From: Aquimarina sp. TRL1
Lineage (GTDB): Bacteria > Bacteroidota > Bacteroidia > Flavobacteriales > Flavobacteriaceae
Length of the DNA: 64,000 nucleotides
Reading direction: 5' to 3'
NCBI RefSeq assembly: GCF_013365535.1
Contig: NZ_CP053590.1
Coordinates: forward strand, 982,501-1,046,500
Shown here in pieces: positions 1-8,579 of this stretch (positions are counted from its first letter, which is position 1; every line of letters begins with the position of its first letter). Made by a program: the position numbers and the translations under genes. The notes under the pieces are model-generated. The model worked only from the letters and a program-made list of their open reading frames with translations. It did not search any database and was not told where the DNA came from.

Positions 1-656
1 TTTATATTAGATTGATCTAAAACAATTCTTAACTTTTCTTGGTTTTTGTTGGTAGAGGGATCTCTACAATAGGCATTTAAAACATTTTCTTCATTCCATA
101 AGAAGGTTTCTTCTTCGCAATTAGGACATACAAATATATATTCGTCATTCATATTGAACGTTTTAAATATTTCAGCTTCTTTATGTCTTTGTATTGACAC
201 TAAAAATGCTATTAAATAAAATCGTTTGGACTCCTCATCTAAAATCCTGGTATTAGGCACATAATGGCTTACTAAGATCCTAAACTTTTCTATGGCATCA
301 ATAAATGCTATCTGAATGCTGTTTTTTTCTTTTTCATCAAGGTTGTTCTCTTCGAATATTTGTTCTACGTATGATATATTGTCAAGGTCAATTAAAACAA
401 CTCCCAGACAAGCTATCATGTTAAGATTAAATTCAACGTTATCTGACTTCTCAATTATTTTTAATACGTGAGGCACGGTAGCAAGTGTATTTTCATATAC
501 TGACCCTTGATGATAAATGTGCTCCCAGATTAATTCGTCTGCAATCTTTTTATCCAACGTTTTCGAAAGCTTGTCAATCAATGATGGTATTAGTTCAGAG
601 TTACCATATGGGCTACTTAATTTTTTCCAAATATGTAATTCATCTAATCTTATCAT
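1..656 (-). CDS. Hypothetical protein with CxxC motif, C-terminus cut by window edge
   Basis: An open frame starts at the ATG at 656 (MIRLDELHIWKKL) and stays open through about 218 codons to base 1, so the gene is truncated by the window and not by mutation. The visible part is mostly acidic and probably helical, with an approximate pattern that could be a HEAT-like or immunity-protein fold. It contains a CPNC pair near residue 165 (YIFVCPNCEEE), possibly half of a zinc site. It has no signal peptide. It lies on the same strand as the immunity-like genes upstream of it. I do not recognise the family, and its function is unknown. Confidence 0.7.
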   Translation of the reverse strand, partial: MIRLDELHIWKKLSSPYGNSELIPSLIDKLSKTLDKKIADELIWEHIYHQGSVYENTLATVPHVLKIIEKSDNVEFNLNMIACLGVVLIDLDNISYVEQIFEENNLDEKEKNSIQIAFIDAIEKFRILVSHYVPNTRILDEESKRFYLIAFLVSIQRHKEAEIFKTFNMNDEYIFVCPNCEEETFLWNEENVLNAYCRDPSTNKNQEKLRIVLDQSNI

Positions 657-818
657 TGTTTATGAGTTGTAGTTACCGCTTACGTTTTGCACATTATGTA
701 TACTGCAATTTTAAACATCTTAATACCAACATCCTATAATCAAGAAATATTCGTAGCACGTCAATCCATATTCGTAGTATTGCAATCTATAAAACAATTT
801 GACTATTTCACCATAGTT

Positions 819-2876
819 CTACAATTCGAAATACTGGGTCTTCCATATCAAGAAAGGCACATATGGTAATCCATAAAAGATAGCTATTTCTGGTTTGTTT
901 AGTTGTTGCAAAAATTCTTTCTTGTCTAATTTATTACCCGCTAAGTTGACTTCTGTTAAGCATGGCAATGTATTTAACACACTGATATCTGAAATTTTAT
1001 TGCTGTATAAGTTTAGCTGTTCTAACTTTTTAAGATTTTTTAATCCGTCTATATTTTCTATGGTTCCATTTTCTGATAAGTCTAATACTTTTAGCTTCGT
1101 AAGCTTTTCTAAACTGTTTACATGAGTTATATTACAACAACTTAAGTCTAGTTTTTCGAGGTTAGGTACATCATCAAAACAGGTTGTTTCTGCTAAATTT
1201 AAATCCCATTGTACTTTTAAAACTTTAAGTTTACTCAGTTCCCCCAAATTAATTTTAGAAGTTCCGCTAATGTTTACATTTTCTAAATTAGGAAATTGCT
1301 TTAAAGTATTAATTTTGGATGCTTCTGATGCCTCTAGCACTAAGGTTTTTAAAGATTTTATAGAACGTATTTCGTTTATATCGGTATCCTCATCTAATCG
1401 TAAGTACTTTAGGTTATGTAAGGTATCTAATCTTGTGTTTTTTAAATTCCCATAAAGCGTAAAGTTGTTTAACTTTTGAAGATACTCTATACCTATCAAT
1501 TCAATAGAAAAATAACACCAAAGTTCTAGCGTCTCTAGGTTCGTTAAAGCACTTACATCTATAGCTATAGTATCTTTTGGTTCGGGTTCTATATCTATAT
1601 ACAATCGTAATCGTTTAAGGGTTTTAAATGCTAAAATACTTTTAGCTTGGGCAATAGAGGTAACTGTTATATCTAAGGATTCTAATACTGTAAATTCTTT
1701 GATATACGATATATTTTTCACTTCATCTTCATCTATCTTTAGTTTTTTAAGCTGATGTTTTAACGGTAGGAGTTTTTTTAAATCGACCAACCCTTTTTCG
1801 TGTGGATTGGTGAAAAATATAATCTTTTCTAATTGTGTAAACGCTTTTAATTGTGCCGATTCTTTTAATTCTGATTGACTGAAATATAATTCCTTTATTT
1901 GAGGTGCTATGGGTATAAAATTATCAATGGGAACCACACTATATTCAAAATTTAATTTTTCGAGTTGGGTAAAGTGTTGCAAAAACGTCATATCGTCAGG
2001 TACGTATTGATGAAATTCTAAGCTTTTGATATAATGTGCTATAGCTGCCAAGTTTTGCAAGTTGACTTTTGCTTTTGGATAAGATCTTTCTTCTCCTACT
2101 ATACAATACTTTATGCTAAATGCAGTTGCTTTGTCTTTAGACAGTACTTGATCTTTAATAACAGTACCAGCGTCCATCTCTAAACGCTCCAGCTTAGAAA
2201 ATTGATGCACGTTTTTAATTGAATTAATTGTACAACTATTTAATCCAATATGTTTTACATTTTCTGAAACAGGTAAAAATAGAGCTATAGTATCAAAGGT
2301 CATATTGCTTAAGAGAATTCTGATAAAATTCCTATCCGGTTTTGCTTTATGAATGATATCATTTTCTGATTGCTCAATGGTAACCCCTTTTAATCGTAAA
2401 TCGTATAGTTTTGGAAATAAATTGACCTCATAAAAATTATGAATCGTACAATCTGTAATAAAAATATGATCAATTTTTTTTGCCATGGGTTGTAATACCG
2501 CTAGATGGTCAATGGTCATATTCTTAATAGTAATATGTTTCAAATTACCATCGTAATTCGTAGTACAATCTTTGTTATTGTATAGTGTATTTATATTACC
2601 AATGGTTACCTTATCTAAAGTAAACTCACGCAGGATTTCAAATTGAATCAGGTCACTAATATCCTTAATCGTACAATTGATAAAGGTCAGTCTGGACACT
2701 TCTTTTGCGAGATGTAAAAAGAGATCCAGGTTGTCAATACTTATATTTTGAATGGTTAAAGCAATAATACGATTATTTTCGCCCCAAGTCTCGTATGTAT
2801 GAGTTTGATCCTTATCATATTTGTGCTTTTCGAACTTAATATCGAGTGCTTTTTCTATGTTTTTAAGTTTTTCCAT
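819..2876 (-). CDS. Leucine-rich-repeat protein, paralog A (685 aa)
   Basis: The protein is built almost entirely of irregular leucine-rich repeats of roughly 20-24 residues, for example LEKLDLSCCNITHVNSL and LEQLNLYSNKISDISVL near the C-terminus. It ends with a short non-LRR cap (FYGLPYVPFLIW). No signal peptide or membrane segment is visible, so a cytoplasmic binding role is likely. It is a clear paralog of the 689-residue protein encoded at 4190-6244: both begin with a similar 90-residue segment and end with nearly the same cap. LRR proteins are binding scaffolds, and the partner here is unknown. The setting among short immunity-like genes suggests toxin neutralisation or target recognition, which is inference. 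Confidence 0.85.
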   Translation of the reverse strand: MEKLKNIEKALDIKFEKHKYDKDQTHTYETWGENNRIIALTIQNISIDNLDLFLHLAKEVSRLTFINCTIKDISDLIQFEILREFTLDKVTIGNINTLYNNKDCTTNYDGNLKHITIKNMTIDHLAVLQPMAKKIDHIFITDCTIHNFYEVNLFPKLYDLRLKGVTIEQSENDIIHKAKPDRNFIRILLSNMTFDTIALFLPVSENVKHIGLNSCTINSIKNVHQFSKLERLEMDAGTVIKDQVLSKDKATAFSIKYCIVGEERSYPKAKVNLQNLAAIAHYIKSLEFHQYVPDDMTFLQHFTQLEKLNFEYSVVPIDNFIPIAPQIKELYFSQSELKESAQLKAFTQLEKIIFFTNPHEKGLVDLKKLLPLKHQLKKLKIDEDEVKNISYIKEFTVLESLDITVTSIAQAKSILAFKTLKRLRLYIDIEPEPKDTIAIDVSALTNLETLELWCYFSIELIGIEYLQKLNNFTLYGNLKNTRLDTLHNLKYLRLDEDTDINEIRSIKSLKTLVLEASEASKINTLKQFPNLENVNISGTSKINLGELSKLKVLKVQWDLNLAETTCFDDVPNLEKLDLSCCNITHVNSLEKLTKLKVLDLSENGTIENIDGLKNLKKLEQLNLYSNKISDISVLNTLPCLTEVNLAGNKLDKKEFLQQLNKPEIAIFYGLPYVPFLIWKTQYFEL

Positions 2877-2884
2877 CTCTTCTG

Positions 2885-2945
2885 TTATTCTTCTTCTTTT
2901 TAAATTCGCTTGGCATTAGATTGATTGACGCTTCAAGTATTTCGT
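2885..2945 (-). pseudogene. Remnant of a second copy of the 87-aa gene
   Basis: Directly upstream of LRR paralog A the minus strand can be read as EASINLMPSEFKKK. This matches the last residues of the 87-aa protein encoded at 3905-4168 (DEAYQLMLSEFKEEE), and the flanking DNA is alike (ttattcttcttctt, aaattcgct, gcatta). Only the 3' end is left and no start codon belongs to it. The simplest reading is that a unit of [87-aa gene + LRR gene] was duplicated and this copy of the small gene was then mostly deleted. Confidence 0.55.
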
Positions 2946-3003
2946 TTATTATGTTAACTCAATATCGACGATACCTTTTTATAGCTCCATTATCAATGGA
3001 TTT

Positions 3004-3723
3004 TTAAACTATATTTATGTTAGGAAACTTTTCTTCAATAATTTCCTTTTGTCCATTTTTCAAAAACCTAGGTAAGATTCTCAAGTGATTTATTTTTTTT
3101 AGTTCTAACAAAGGAGAAATATCATAATTCTTGTTTTCGATATTTACTATGAAATTCAAGTATTCTAAATTTGTTAATTTGGATATCGGCTCCATGCTTC
3201 TAATCGCTTTTCCAGTTCCACTCATTTTTCCATGGTCTAACCATAATTCTTTTAAGTTTATAAGTGTTTCGATTGGGGTTATATCATAAAGGTTATTTAT
3301 ACCATAGACGTATAATGTTTTTAATTTTTTCAAATCCTTAATAAAATCAATGTTTTCTACCTTTTTAATACCACTTAAGATGAGTACCTCTAATGATTTT
3401 AAAGGAGATAAACTTGGAATTGAGATTTGCTTATTATTAGAAACATGAAGGTATTTTAGGTTGGGTAACGTAGAAAAGGTATTTATCCGATTTTCATCTA
3501 AGTCATTTAATGTTATAGCTTCTATGATTTCATTACCTATCAAAGAATCATAATTTGTATACGTCAACTTAAATTTTTTCAGAGGTGTATTCATCCCTAG
3601 TATTTTCGTATTATTAGGTAATTCAGAAATATCAAACGGACAACGAACGGCACCTTCCAGGACTCCCAAGTGAGCATAAGAGTTAGGTGATTTATTTTGA
3701 GATAGATAATTATTCCAATTCAT
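3004..3723 (-). CDS. Short leucine-rich-repeat protein (239 aa)
   Basis: This cytoplasmic protein without a signal peptide has about seven LRR-like units (LKYLHVSNNKQISIPSL, LEVLILSGIKKVENIDFI, LKELWLDHGKM) after a roughly 50-residue N-terminal segment. It lacks the C-terminal cap shared by the two large LRR paralogs and is therefore a separate LRR gene and not a fragment of them. It sits between those paralogs on the same strand, with gaps of more than 100 bp on either side, so it may have its own promoter. Binding partner and function are unknown. Confidence 0.8.
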   Translation of the reverse strand: MNWNNYLSQNKSPNSYAHLGVLEGAVRCPFDISELPNNTKILGMNTPLKKFKLTYTNYDSLIGNEIIEAITLNDLDENRINTFSTLPNLKYLHVSNNKQISIPSLSPLKSLEVLILSGIKKVENIDFIKDLKKLKTLYVYGINNLYDITPIETLINLKELWLDHGKMSGTGKAIRSMEPISKLTNLEYLNFIVNIENKNYDISPLLELKKINHLRILPRFLKNGQKEIIEEKFPNINIV

Positions 3724-3904
3724 TTTTTACTTATTTATACCTTGTATTACAGATGTTTCAACATACTTATGTAGTATCAATATCTTTTGTTTGATAGTAT
3801 AGGTTATTTTTGTTTTGCTGTCATATTAAGCTTTTATATTGAAAACACATATAGCAATCAATATTTACAGCGGTTACATTTATATTCGTTTATTTTATTA
3901 CAAC

Positions 3905-4168
3905 TTATTCTTCTTCTTTAAATTCGCTAAGCATTAATTGATACGCCTCATCAATTCGTTTTTTTTCTTCTTCGTTATATGCATCTAATTTCACGGTTAA
4001 TTCTCTGGCTTCTTTTAATGTAATCTGCTGATTGACCTGAACAAATGCTACACACCCCAAAAAAGAGACTCCTTTATTTTTTAGTTCCGTGATCTTTGAT
4101 GATAACGATGGTATATCATCACATTTACATTGAGCAGCTTCTTTTTTTATTTCATCCAAATTCATCAT
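3905..4168 (-). CDS. Small hypothetical protein (87 aa)
   Basis: The gene begins with tandem ATG codons (MMNLDEIKKEAAQCKCDD) and is mostly helical and charged. The middle (GVSFLGCVAFVQVNQQITLKEAREL) loosely recalls the C-terminal fold of ribosomal protein L7/L12-like small domains, but that is only a resemblance by eye. It lies 21 bp downstream of LRR paralog B on the same strand, so the two are probably co-transcribed. A fragment of a second copy lies just upstream of LRR paralog A, which supports it being a real gene tied to the LRR genes. Confidence 0.65.
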   Translation of the reverse strand: MMNLDEIKKEAAQCKCDDIPSLSSKITELKNKGVSFLGCVAFVQVNQQITLKEARELTVKLDAYNEEEKKRIDEAYQLMLSEFKEEE

Positions 4169-4189
4169 CTTGATTATTTTGTTAGCATA

Positions 4190-6244
4190 TTACAACTCAA
4201 AATCCTGATCTTTCCATATCCAAAAAGGTACTTTGGGCAAACCATAAAACACAGCTATTTCGGGTTTATTTAACTGATCATAAACCTCGGGTTTTTCTAT
4301 GGTGTTTCCTGCTACATTTACTTGCTTTAGGCTTGGTAATGTATTCAAAACACGTATTTCAGAAATTTCATTTTCGTATAAGTTCAACTGTTCCAAGTTT
4401 TTTAAATTGGCTAGTCCATCTATATTTTGAATCGTGTTTTCCGAAATATTTAGCATTTTCAAATTAGTAAGCGTATCCAATCCTTTTACTTCTGTCAAGC
4501 AATTATTTTCTAAAGACAGTTTTTCCAGATTGGGTAATTCATTTAAAAAATCAATCTCTTGTGGGAATGTACTGGACACATCTAACACCTTTAGTTTTGG
4601 TAAGTATCCTAATCTTATTTTATTAGTCCCTTCTATAGACAGCTCTGTTAGGTTAGGAAACTGTTCTAGACCCAAAATTTCATAATCTTCATGTGCCTCT
4701 ATTTTTAACTTTGTAAGCGTTGGTATCGCAGGCAACTCATTAACGTTGACAGAAGGTGTAATCTTTAAATATTGTAAGTTTTTGATTTGATGTATTTTTT
4801 TTGAATTACAATAGGAGTCTAGGCTTAGTACTTTTAAATGCTCAAGATGTTTACCCCCTTTTAATCTTATCGGTTCTTCACTTTCTATATAGAGTTCTTC
4901 TATATTTTTAAGCGCTTTTACATCAAATACGTTCTTTTTTTTGGCGCGAATATGTATCGATAACTTTTTCAGACCGGATAAAGTAAAAATGCGTTTAGCT
5001 ACTTTTTTGGAAGCTCGTAAAATAAATACCGATTCTAATGCTGTAAACTGTTCTATCAATTCTAAATTACGCATATGATTATCAGAAAACTCCCAAAGGT
5101 CAAATTTCTTTACTTGATCTTTTAAGGGCAGTAACATTTTAAAATCCCCAAAACTTTGCTTATTGGTATCCGCATCAATTTTTAAAACCTCCAGATTTTT
5201 AAAGTGTTGTATTTGAGAGCTGTTTTTAATTGTTGATTCTGAAAAATCTAAAGAAATAATTTGTGCCGCTATGGGTAAAAAGTCTTTTAACCTGGCAGTA
5301 ACGCGATCAAATTTTATAGCTTTTAGTGAGGTTAAGTTTTTAAGATAATCTATATTGCTAATGTTATCATTTTTAAAAGTGAGTGTTTGTATACAACTAG
5401 CTATTGCTCCCAGTTTTTCTAAATCAAAAGTTTCTACCGTCGCTTCTTCTTCTGTGGCAGGAATAACACATTCTTTAAGTTTGAAAGGTAAATTTGGTGT
5501 CCCTGGTTTTACATCATCAACAGTAGTTAAGGCATCAATAGTTAAGCACTTTAGCGCAGGAAATTGATGAAGTTCTCTAATACTACCTATTTTACAGTTT
5601 ATAATATCTATATCAATGATCGTTTCTGAAATGGATGAAAAATCGGAAATGTTTTCTATTTCCATATTTTTAAGATATAAAAACCAAAATTTTCTATCAG
5701 GTATAATGGTATGATAGTGATCCCGCTCATTTTTGTGTATTGTGACCTTATCCAATGTTAAATGGTATAGCTTAGGAAACAGGTTGATTTCATAAAAATT
5801 ACGGATTATACAATTGGTCAGGTATATATATGTAAGATTTTTTGCCATAGGCAATAACACACTTAAATGATCTACCTTCATGTTTTTTAAATCCACTACT
5901 TGTAAGAACCCCTCATAAGGCATGTTGGATGAATTCCCTTGGGCTACTTCCTCAACATTGGTTATAGTTACATTATCCAGTGTAATATTTACTAAGCTTT
6001 CAAAATTGAATAGTTCGCTAATATTATGCACCGTACAATTGGTTAGTTTTAAGGTATGCAAATGCTTTGAAAAAGGAAGTAGTACATGGATATTTTCAAT
6101 ACAGATATCTTTTAATACAAGTTCTCTTATGTTTGTACTTTTTGTCCAGGTACTATAGGTATTTACTTGATGCTCGTTTTTGTAATCATACTTCTCCAGG
6201 GTAACCCCCAAACGTTCTTCTATATCCCGAATTTGGTTTTTCAT
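4190..6244 (-). CDS. Leucine-rich-repeat protein, paralog B
   Basis: This paralog of the 685-aa LRR protein is about 684 residues from the ATG at 6244. I prefer this start because the GTG at 6259 overlaps the upstream stop, whereas the ATG lies 7 nt after it. LRR units run through nearly the whole protein (LEKLSLENNCLTEVKGL, LEQLNLYENEISEIRVL), followed by the shared cap FYGLPKVPFWIWK. It has no signal peptide and is probably cytoplasmic. The close spacing to the 150-aa gene upstream and the 87-aa gene downstream suggests one transcript. Its ligand is unknown. Confidence 0.85.
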   Translation of the reverse strand: MKNQIRDIEERLGVTLEKYDYKNEHQVNTYSTWTKSTNIRELVLKDICIENIHVLLPFSKHLHTLKLTNCTVHNISELFNFESLVNITLDNVTITNVEEVAQGNSSNMPYEGFLQVVDLKNMKVDHLSVLLPMAKNLTYIYLTNCIIRNFYEINLFPKLYHLTLDKVTIHKNERDHYHTIIPDRKFWFLYLKNMEIENISDFSSISETIIDIDIINCKIGSIRELHQFPALKCLTIDALTTVDDVKPGTPNLPFKLKECVIPATEEEATVETFDLEKLGAIASCIQTLTFKNDNISNIDYLKNLTSLKAIKFDRVTARLKDFLPIAAQIISLDFSESTIKNSSQIQHFKNLEVLKIDADTNKQSFGDFKMLLPLKDQVKKFDLWEFSDNHMRNLELIEQFTALESVFILRASKKVAKRIFTLSGLKKLSIHIRAKKKNVFDVKALKNIEELYIESEEPIRLKGGKHLEHLKVLSLDSYCNSKKIHQIKNLQYLKITPSVNVNELPAIPTLTKLKIEAHEDYEILGLEQFPNLTELSIEGTNKIRLGYLPKLKVLDVSSTFPQEIDFLNELPNLEKLSLENNCLTEVKGLDTLTNLKMLNISENTIQNIDGLANLKNLEQLNLYENEISEIRVLNTLPSLKQVNVAGNTIEKPEVYDQLNKPEIAVFYGLPKVPFWIWKDQDFEL

Positions 6245-6251
6245 ATTACTA

Positions 6252-6704
6252 TTAATCACTATTTGCCCAAGTTAATACTCCCTTTAGTGGATAGTTCTCA
6301 AATCCACATATCAATTGTATATTCTTATCATCTTTAATTTTTATTCGTATCCAGGCTTCGTGTGATGCTGCTAATCGTTCTACATCTACTTCTATTAATC
6401 CACTTAATCCGGCTTTATTGATAATTGCATTTATTTCCTTGACATCTTCCTGATCAATCCCTTTTATGGCTCCGCTACCTTTATATTTTGCTCCTTGAAA
6501 ATAATTTGACAGTTCTATTTCCGGACTTAAAAACTCTTTTGTTTCTTCATTATAATCATTGGCTAGAGGCAGGTATACCCCTTCACATTTCGAATCTAGA
6601 CAAGCGGTTCCTCCTGTTTGGTTAGCAATTATAATTCCTGTAGGATATTCTATAATAATTCCAAGCCCAACGGTATCCCATAGGTTTATAAGCGGTTTAC
6701 TCAT
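6252..6704 (-). CDS. DUF6210-like small protein (150 aa), immunity candidate
   Basis: The N-terminus (LWDTVGLGIIIEYPTG, then IANQTGGTACLD) recalls the DUF6210 family as I remember it; the name has not been checked by search. The C-terminal half contains a conserved-looking AASHEAWIRIKI and ends CGFENYPLKGVLTWANSD. There is no signal peptide. Such short soluble proteins are common in polymorphic-toxin immunity clusters, and a SUKH gene lies 2 kb upstream. It is followed at once by LRR paralog B and is probably in the same operon. No catalytic residues are evident. Confidence 0.65.
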   Translation of the reverse strand: MSKPLINLWDTVGLGIIIEYPTGIIIANQTGGTACLDSKCEGVYLPLANDYNEETKEFLSPEIELSNYFQGAKYKGSGAIKGIDQEDVKEINAIINKAGLSGLIEVDVERLAASHEAWIRIKIKDDKNIQLICGFENYPLKGVLTWANSD

Positions 6705-6739
6705 CTATTTCTGTTTTTACTGCTCCTATTTTTAAATTT

Positions 6740-7144
6740 TCATTTATTACAAAGCGGGTCTATTAAATCAAACATTTCTTGCCGGGTGGGGTCTTCGGGA
6801 AATGGCTTATTCAATATCTCTCTGAAGAACAATCTATAATTGGTAACAAAATCATTAAATTCTCGATCTGTTAATTTATTATAATCCTCTACACTATCAG
6901 GCAATGCCCATGATAAAACTTTATCGTATATATCTTCTTCTGGTATATAACTTTGCCAATCATCACCTGTGTTTTCCCAAATCGATATAAGCCCTAATAC
7001 TCTTAAAGGATCACTCCCCATAAATTGACGTAGACCTTTGACAGCTATAAAATCTCCATGAAAATCTTCTGTGTTACTAGGATAAAAAAACACTTTATAA
7101 CCCTTGGTCTTTATTATGCCTAATGCGCTGTTATATGTATTCAT
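6740..7144 (-). CDS. Hypothetical soluble protein (134 aa)
   Basis: The frame is open from 7174, but the ATG at 7144 is the better start: it forms a 4-nt ATGA overlap with the stop codon of the 62-aa gene upstream, the usual sign of translational coupling. The protein starts MNTYNSALGIIKTKGYKVFFYP and is rich in aromatic and acidic residues (IWENTGDDWQSYIPEEDIYDK). It has no signal peptide or transmembrane segment. I do not recognise it. Size and setting fit an immunity protein. Confidence 0.65.
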   Translation of the reverse strand: MNTYNSALGIIKTKGYKVFFYPSNTEDFHGDFIAVKGLRQFMGSDPLRVLGLISIWENTGDDWQSYIPEEDIYDKVLSWALPDSVEDYNKLTDREFNDFVTNYRLFFREILNKPFPEDPTRQEMFDLIDPLCNK

Positions 7145-7329
7145 TGCATCTGCAATCCGGCATCCTTCTTCCATATTTTCTCGTTTTTTATGCGTTTATA
7201 AAATCTTGCCAAATACCTTAACTCCTCTTTGGGAGGATATTTAGAATAGTTACCATCATTACTAAATTCCTCAATAATAAAGAAAAGGAAACTTGCATCT
7301 TTTCTTATTAAGTCAAGTGTATTTTGCAT
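7141..7329 (-). CDS. Small hypothetical protein (62 aa)
   Basis: MQNTLDLIRKDASFLFFIIEEF starts inside the 3' end of the 40-aa gene (22-nt overlap) and its stop overlaps the ATG of the next gene as ATGA. The body is basic and aromatic (KEELRYLARFYKRIKNEKIW). It may be a real small coupled gene, or the second half of a gene split from the 40-aa frame upstream by a frameshift. The sequence alone does not decide between these. Confidence 0.5.
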   Translation of the reverse strand: MQNTLDLIRKDASFLFFIIEEFSNDGNYSKYPPKEELRYLARFYKRIKNEKIWKKDAGLQMQ

Positions 7330-7430
7330 TTTCTAAGATACGATTCTGCTACTGCTTTGTCTTTAAAAACAGTATCAATGGACTGATAGACATTGTTGAC
7401 CCTAAACTCTCCTAGAACATACATATTCAT
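7308..7430 (-). CDS. Very small hypothetical protein (40 aa), coupled
   Basis: The ATG at 7430 overlaps the stop codon of the 125-aa gene (ATGA at 7427-7430). The frame reads MNMYVLGEFRVNN, then VYQSIDTVFKDKAVAESYL, and stops at 7308. The amino-acid pattern looks protein-like (alternating hydrophobics, then an amphipathic helix). It overlaps the start of the 62-aa gene by 22 nt in another frame. Either these are two coupled small genes or a single gene of about 100 residues broken by a frameshift near 7310-7330. Confidence 0.5.
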   Translation of the reverse strand: MNMYVLGEFRVNNVYQSIDTVFKDKAVAESYLRKCKIHLT

Positions 7431-7804
7431 TTTATTATATCGTAATATTCAAAAGCATCTTTCAATATATATTGTTGTTTCATCTTTGTTTCCCAAGCCA
7501 TATATTCTTCCTTAAAGTTATTGAAATCACTTGGTATCCCTTTTGTCCAATACATATCTCCATACAAGACATGCATCGCCCAATGAAATTCTAATTCGTG
7601 CCCCAAAAACTCTACATCATCTTTGGATTTCGGTATTTCAATCAGAAAATGATTTTTTAGTTTTTTGTCAGCTTCTTGATAAGTGATGTTTCCATATTCC
7701 ACCATGATATGTTTTATGATTTCACAGAACGAATAGTGATTAAAAATAACACCTTCTGTATCATCTTCGAATTTCAAACAATCTTTTATCTGTTTATTTC
7801 TCAC
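7427..7804 (-). CDS. Hypothetical soluble protein (125 aa)
   Basis: The protein is acidic and aromatic-rich, with ELEFHWAMHVLYGDMYWTKGIP in the second half (two segments shown joined in reading order). It has no signal peptide. The start overlaps the stop of the upstream secreted protein by 4 nt and its own stop overlaps the start of the 40-aa gene, so it is in the middle of a coupled series. I do not recognise the family. Its properties are typical of immunity proteins. Confidence 0.65.
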   Translation of the reverse strand: MRNKQIKDCLKFEDDTEGVIFNHYSFCEIIKHIMVEYGNITYQEADKKLKNHFLIEIPKSKDDVEFLGHELEFHWAMHVLYGDMYWTKGIPSDFNNFKEEYMAWETKMKQQYILKDAFEYYDIIK

Positions 7805-8268
7805 GGTTTCTTATCCTCTAAAACATACTCAACTTCTTCCCCATTCAAATGTATTATACGTGCAACAAGCTTTTTATCTCGTAGTTCTAAAAACAAATGT
7901 TCTGCATACGTACCTTTAGTTTGTCCTGGAATAAAATCAATTCTGATTTCTTTATTGGGCAATAATTTCCAGGTATAGGTTCCTATGTTGTAAATCGATT
8001 CTTGACCACAGGTTGCTACTTCTACCTCTGACACTTTTACTTCTTTTTTTTCAAAAAAAAGTGATAAATAGATCTCGCTACCTGCGCAAGGATTGTCATC
8101 AGGTGTTTCTTCACAAACAGTTCCAACTTTTGTTACGAGTTTTTTATGTAAGTGATTTTTCATTTTCTGCGCATGAGATGATATGCCGCTAATACAAAAC
8201 AGGATCATGACTACAATAGTCTTTTTATTACAAATAATACGTTTTATGTCTTTTCTTTTATACATCAT
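7801..8268 (-). CDS. Secreted or periplasmic hypothetical protein (about 155 aa)
   Basis: I place the start at the ATGATG at 8268/8265, which overlaps the TAA of the upstream gene. The frame extends further upstream to 8289, but that would overlap more. The N-terminus is a signal peptide: basic KRKDIKR, hydrophobic TIVVMILFCISGISSHAQ, then cleavage after the SHAQ region. The mature part is about 115 residues with three Cys (VCEETPDDNPCAG and ATCGQ) and probably forms a beta-rich domain. It is an exported member of a cluster of otherwise cytoplasmic genes. Function unknown. Confidence 0.65.
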   Translation of the reverse strand: MMYKRKDIKRIICNKKTIVVMILFCISGISSHAQKMKNHLHKKLVTKVGTVCEETPDDNPCAGSEIYLSLFFEKKEVKVSEVEVATCGQESIYNIGTYTWKLLPNKEIRIDFIPGQTKGTYAEHLFLELRDKKLVARIIHLNGEEVEYVLEDKKP

Positions 8269-8561
8269 TAATGCAATTCTATTTCCCAATCTTCGTAAGG
8301 AGGTTCTACTTCAAATCCTGGATCACAATACGAACGAAGGTAATCTACAGCTCTTTTTTCGGCATATTTTGCGTTTAATACGTTTCCGTTTTTGTCTAAT
8401 TCAATCACATTAGCAAATATGGCGAAGACTTGTTCTATAGCACTAGGTTCTTCTCCATACAATTTTAGGTAATCAATCCCTTCTAGCTGGTAATGTGTAC
8501 CACTTGCCATAAAATAAGCAAAGGTTCGTAGTGCTCCGCTAAATGATTCGCTTAGTCTCAT
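8268..8561 (-). CDS. Small conserved-looking protein (97 aa), DUF7677-like
   Basis: MRLSESFSGALRTFAYFMASG, followed by GEEPSAIEQVFAIFANV and ending PPYEDWEIELH, has the look of a compact conserved family. I associate it with DUF7677, a name recalled and not checked. It has no signal peptide and is acidic. It is coupled to the downstream secreted protein by a TAATG overlap and lies 18 bp downstream of the SUKH gene. Size, acidity and setting make an immunity role reasonable but unproven. Confidence 0.65.
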   Translation of the reverse strand: MRLSESFSGALRTFAYFMASGTHYQLEGIDYLKLYGEEPSAIEQVFAIFANVIELDKNGNVLNAKYAEKRAVDYLRSYCDPGFEVEPPYEDWEIELH

Positions 8562-8579
8562 TGTTTATCTTTATTGTTT

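Noticed and set aside
819..6244. LRR proteins as secreted adhesins
   Set aside because: Neither large paralog nor the short LRR protein has a signal peptide or lipobox, so surface exposure is unlikely.
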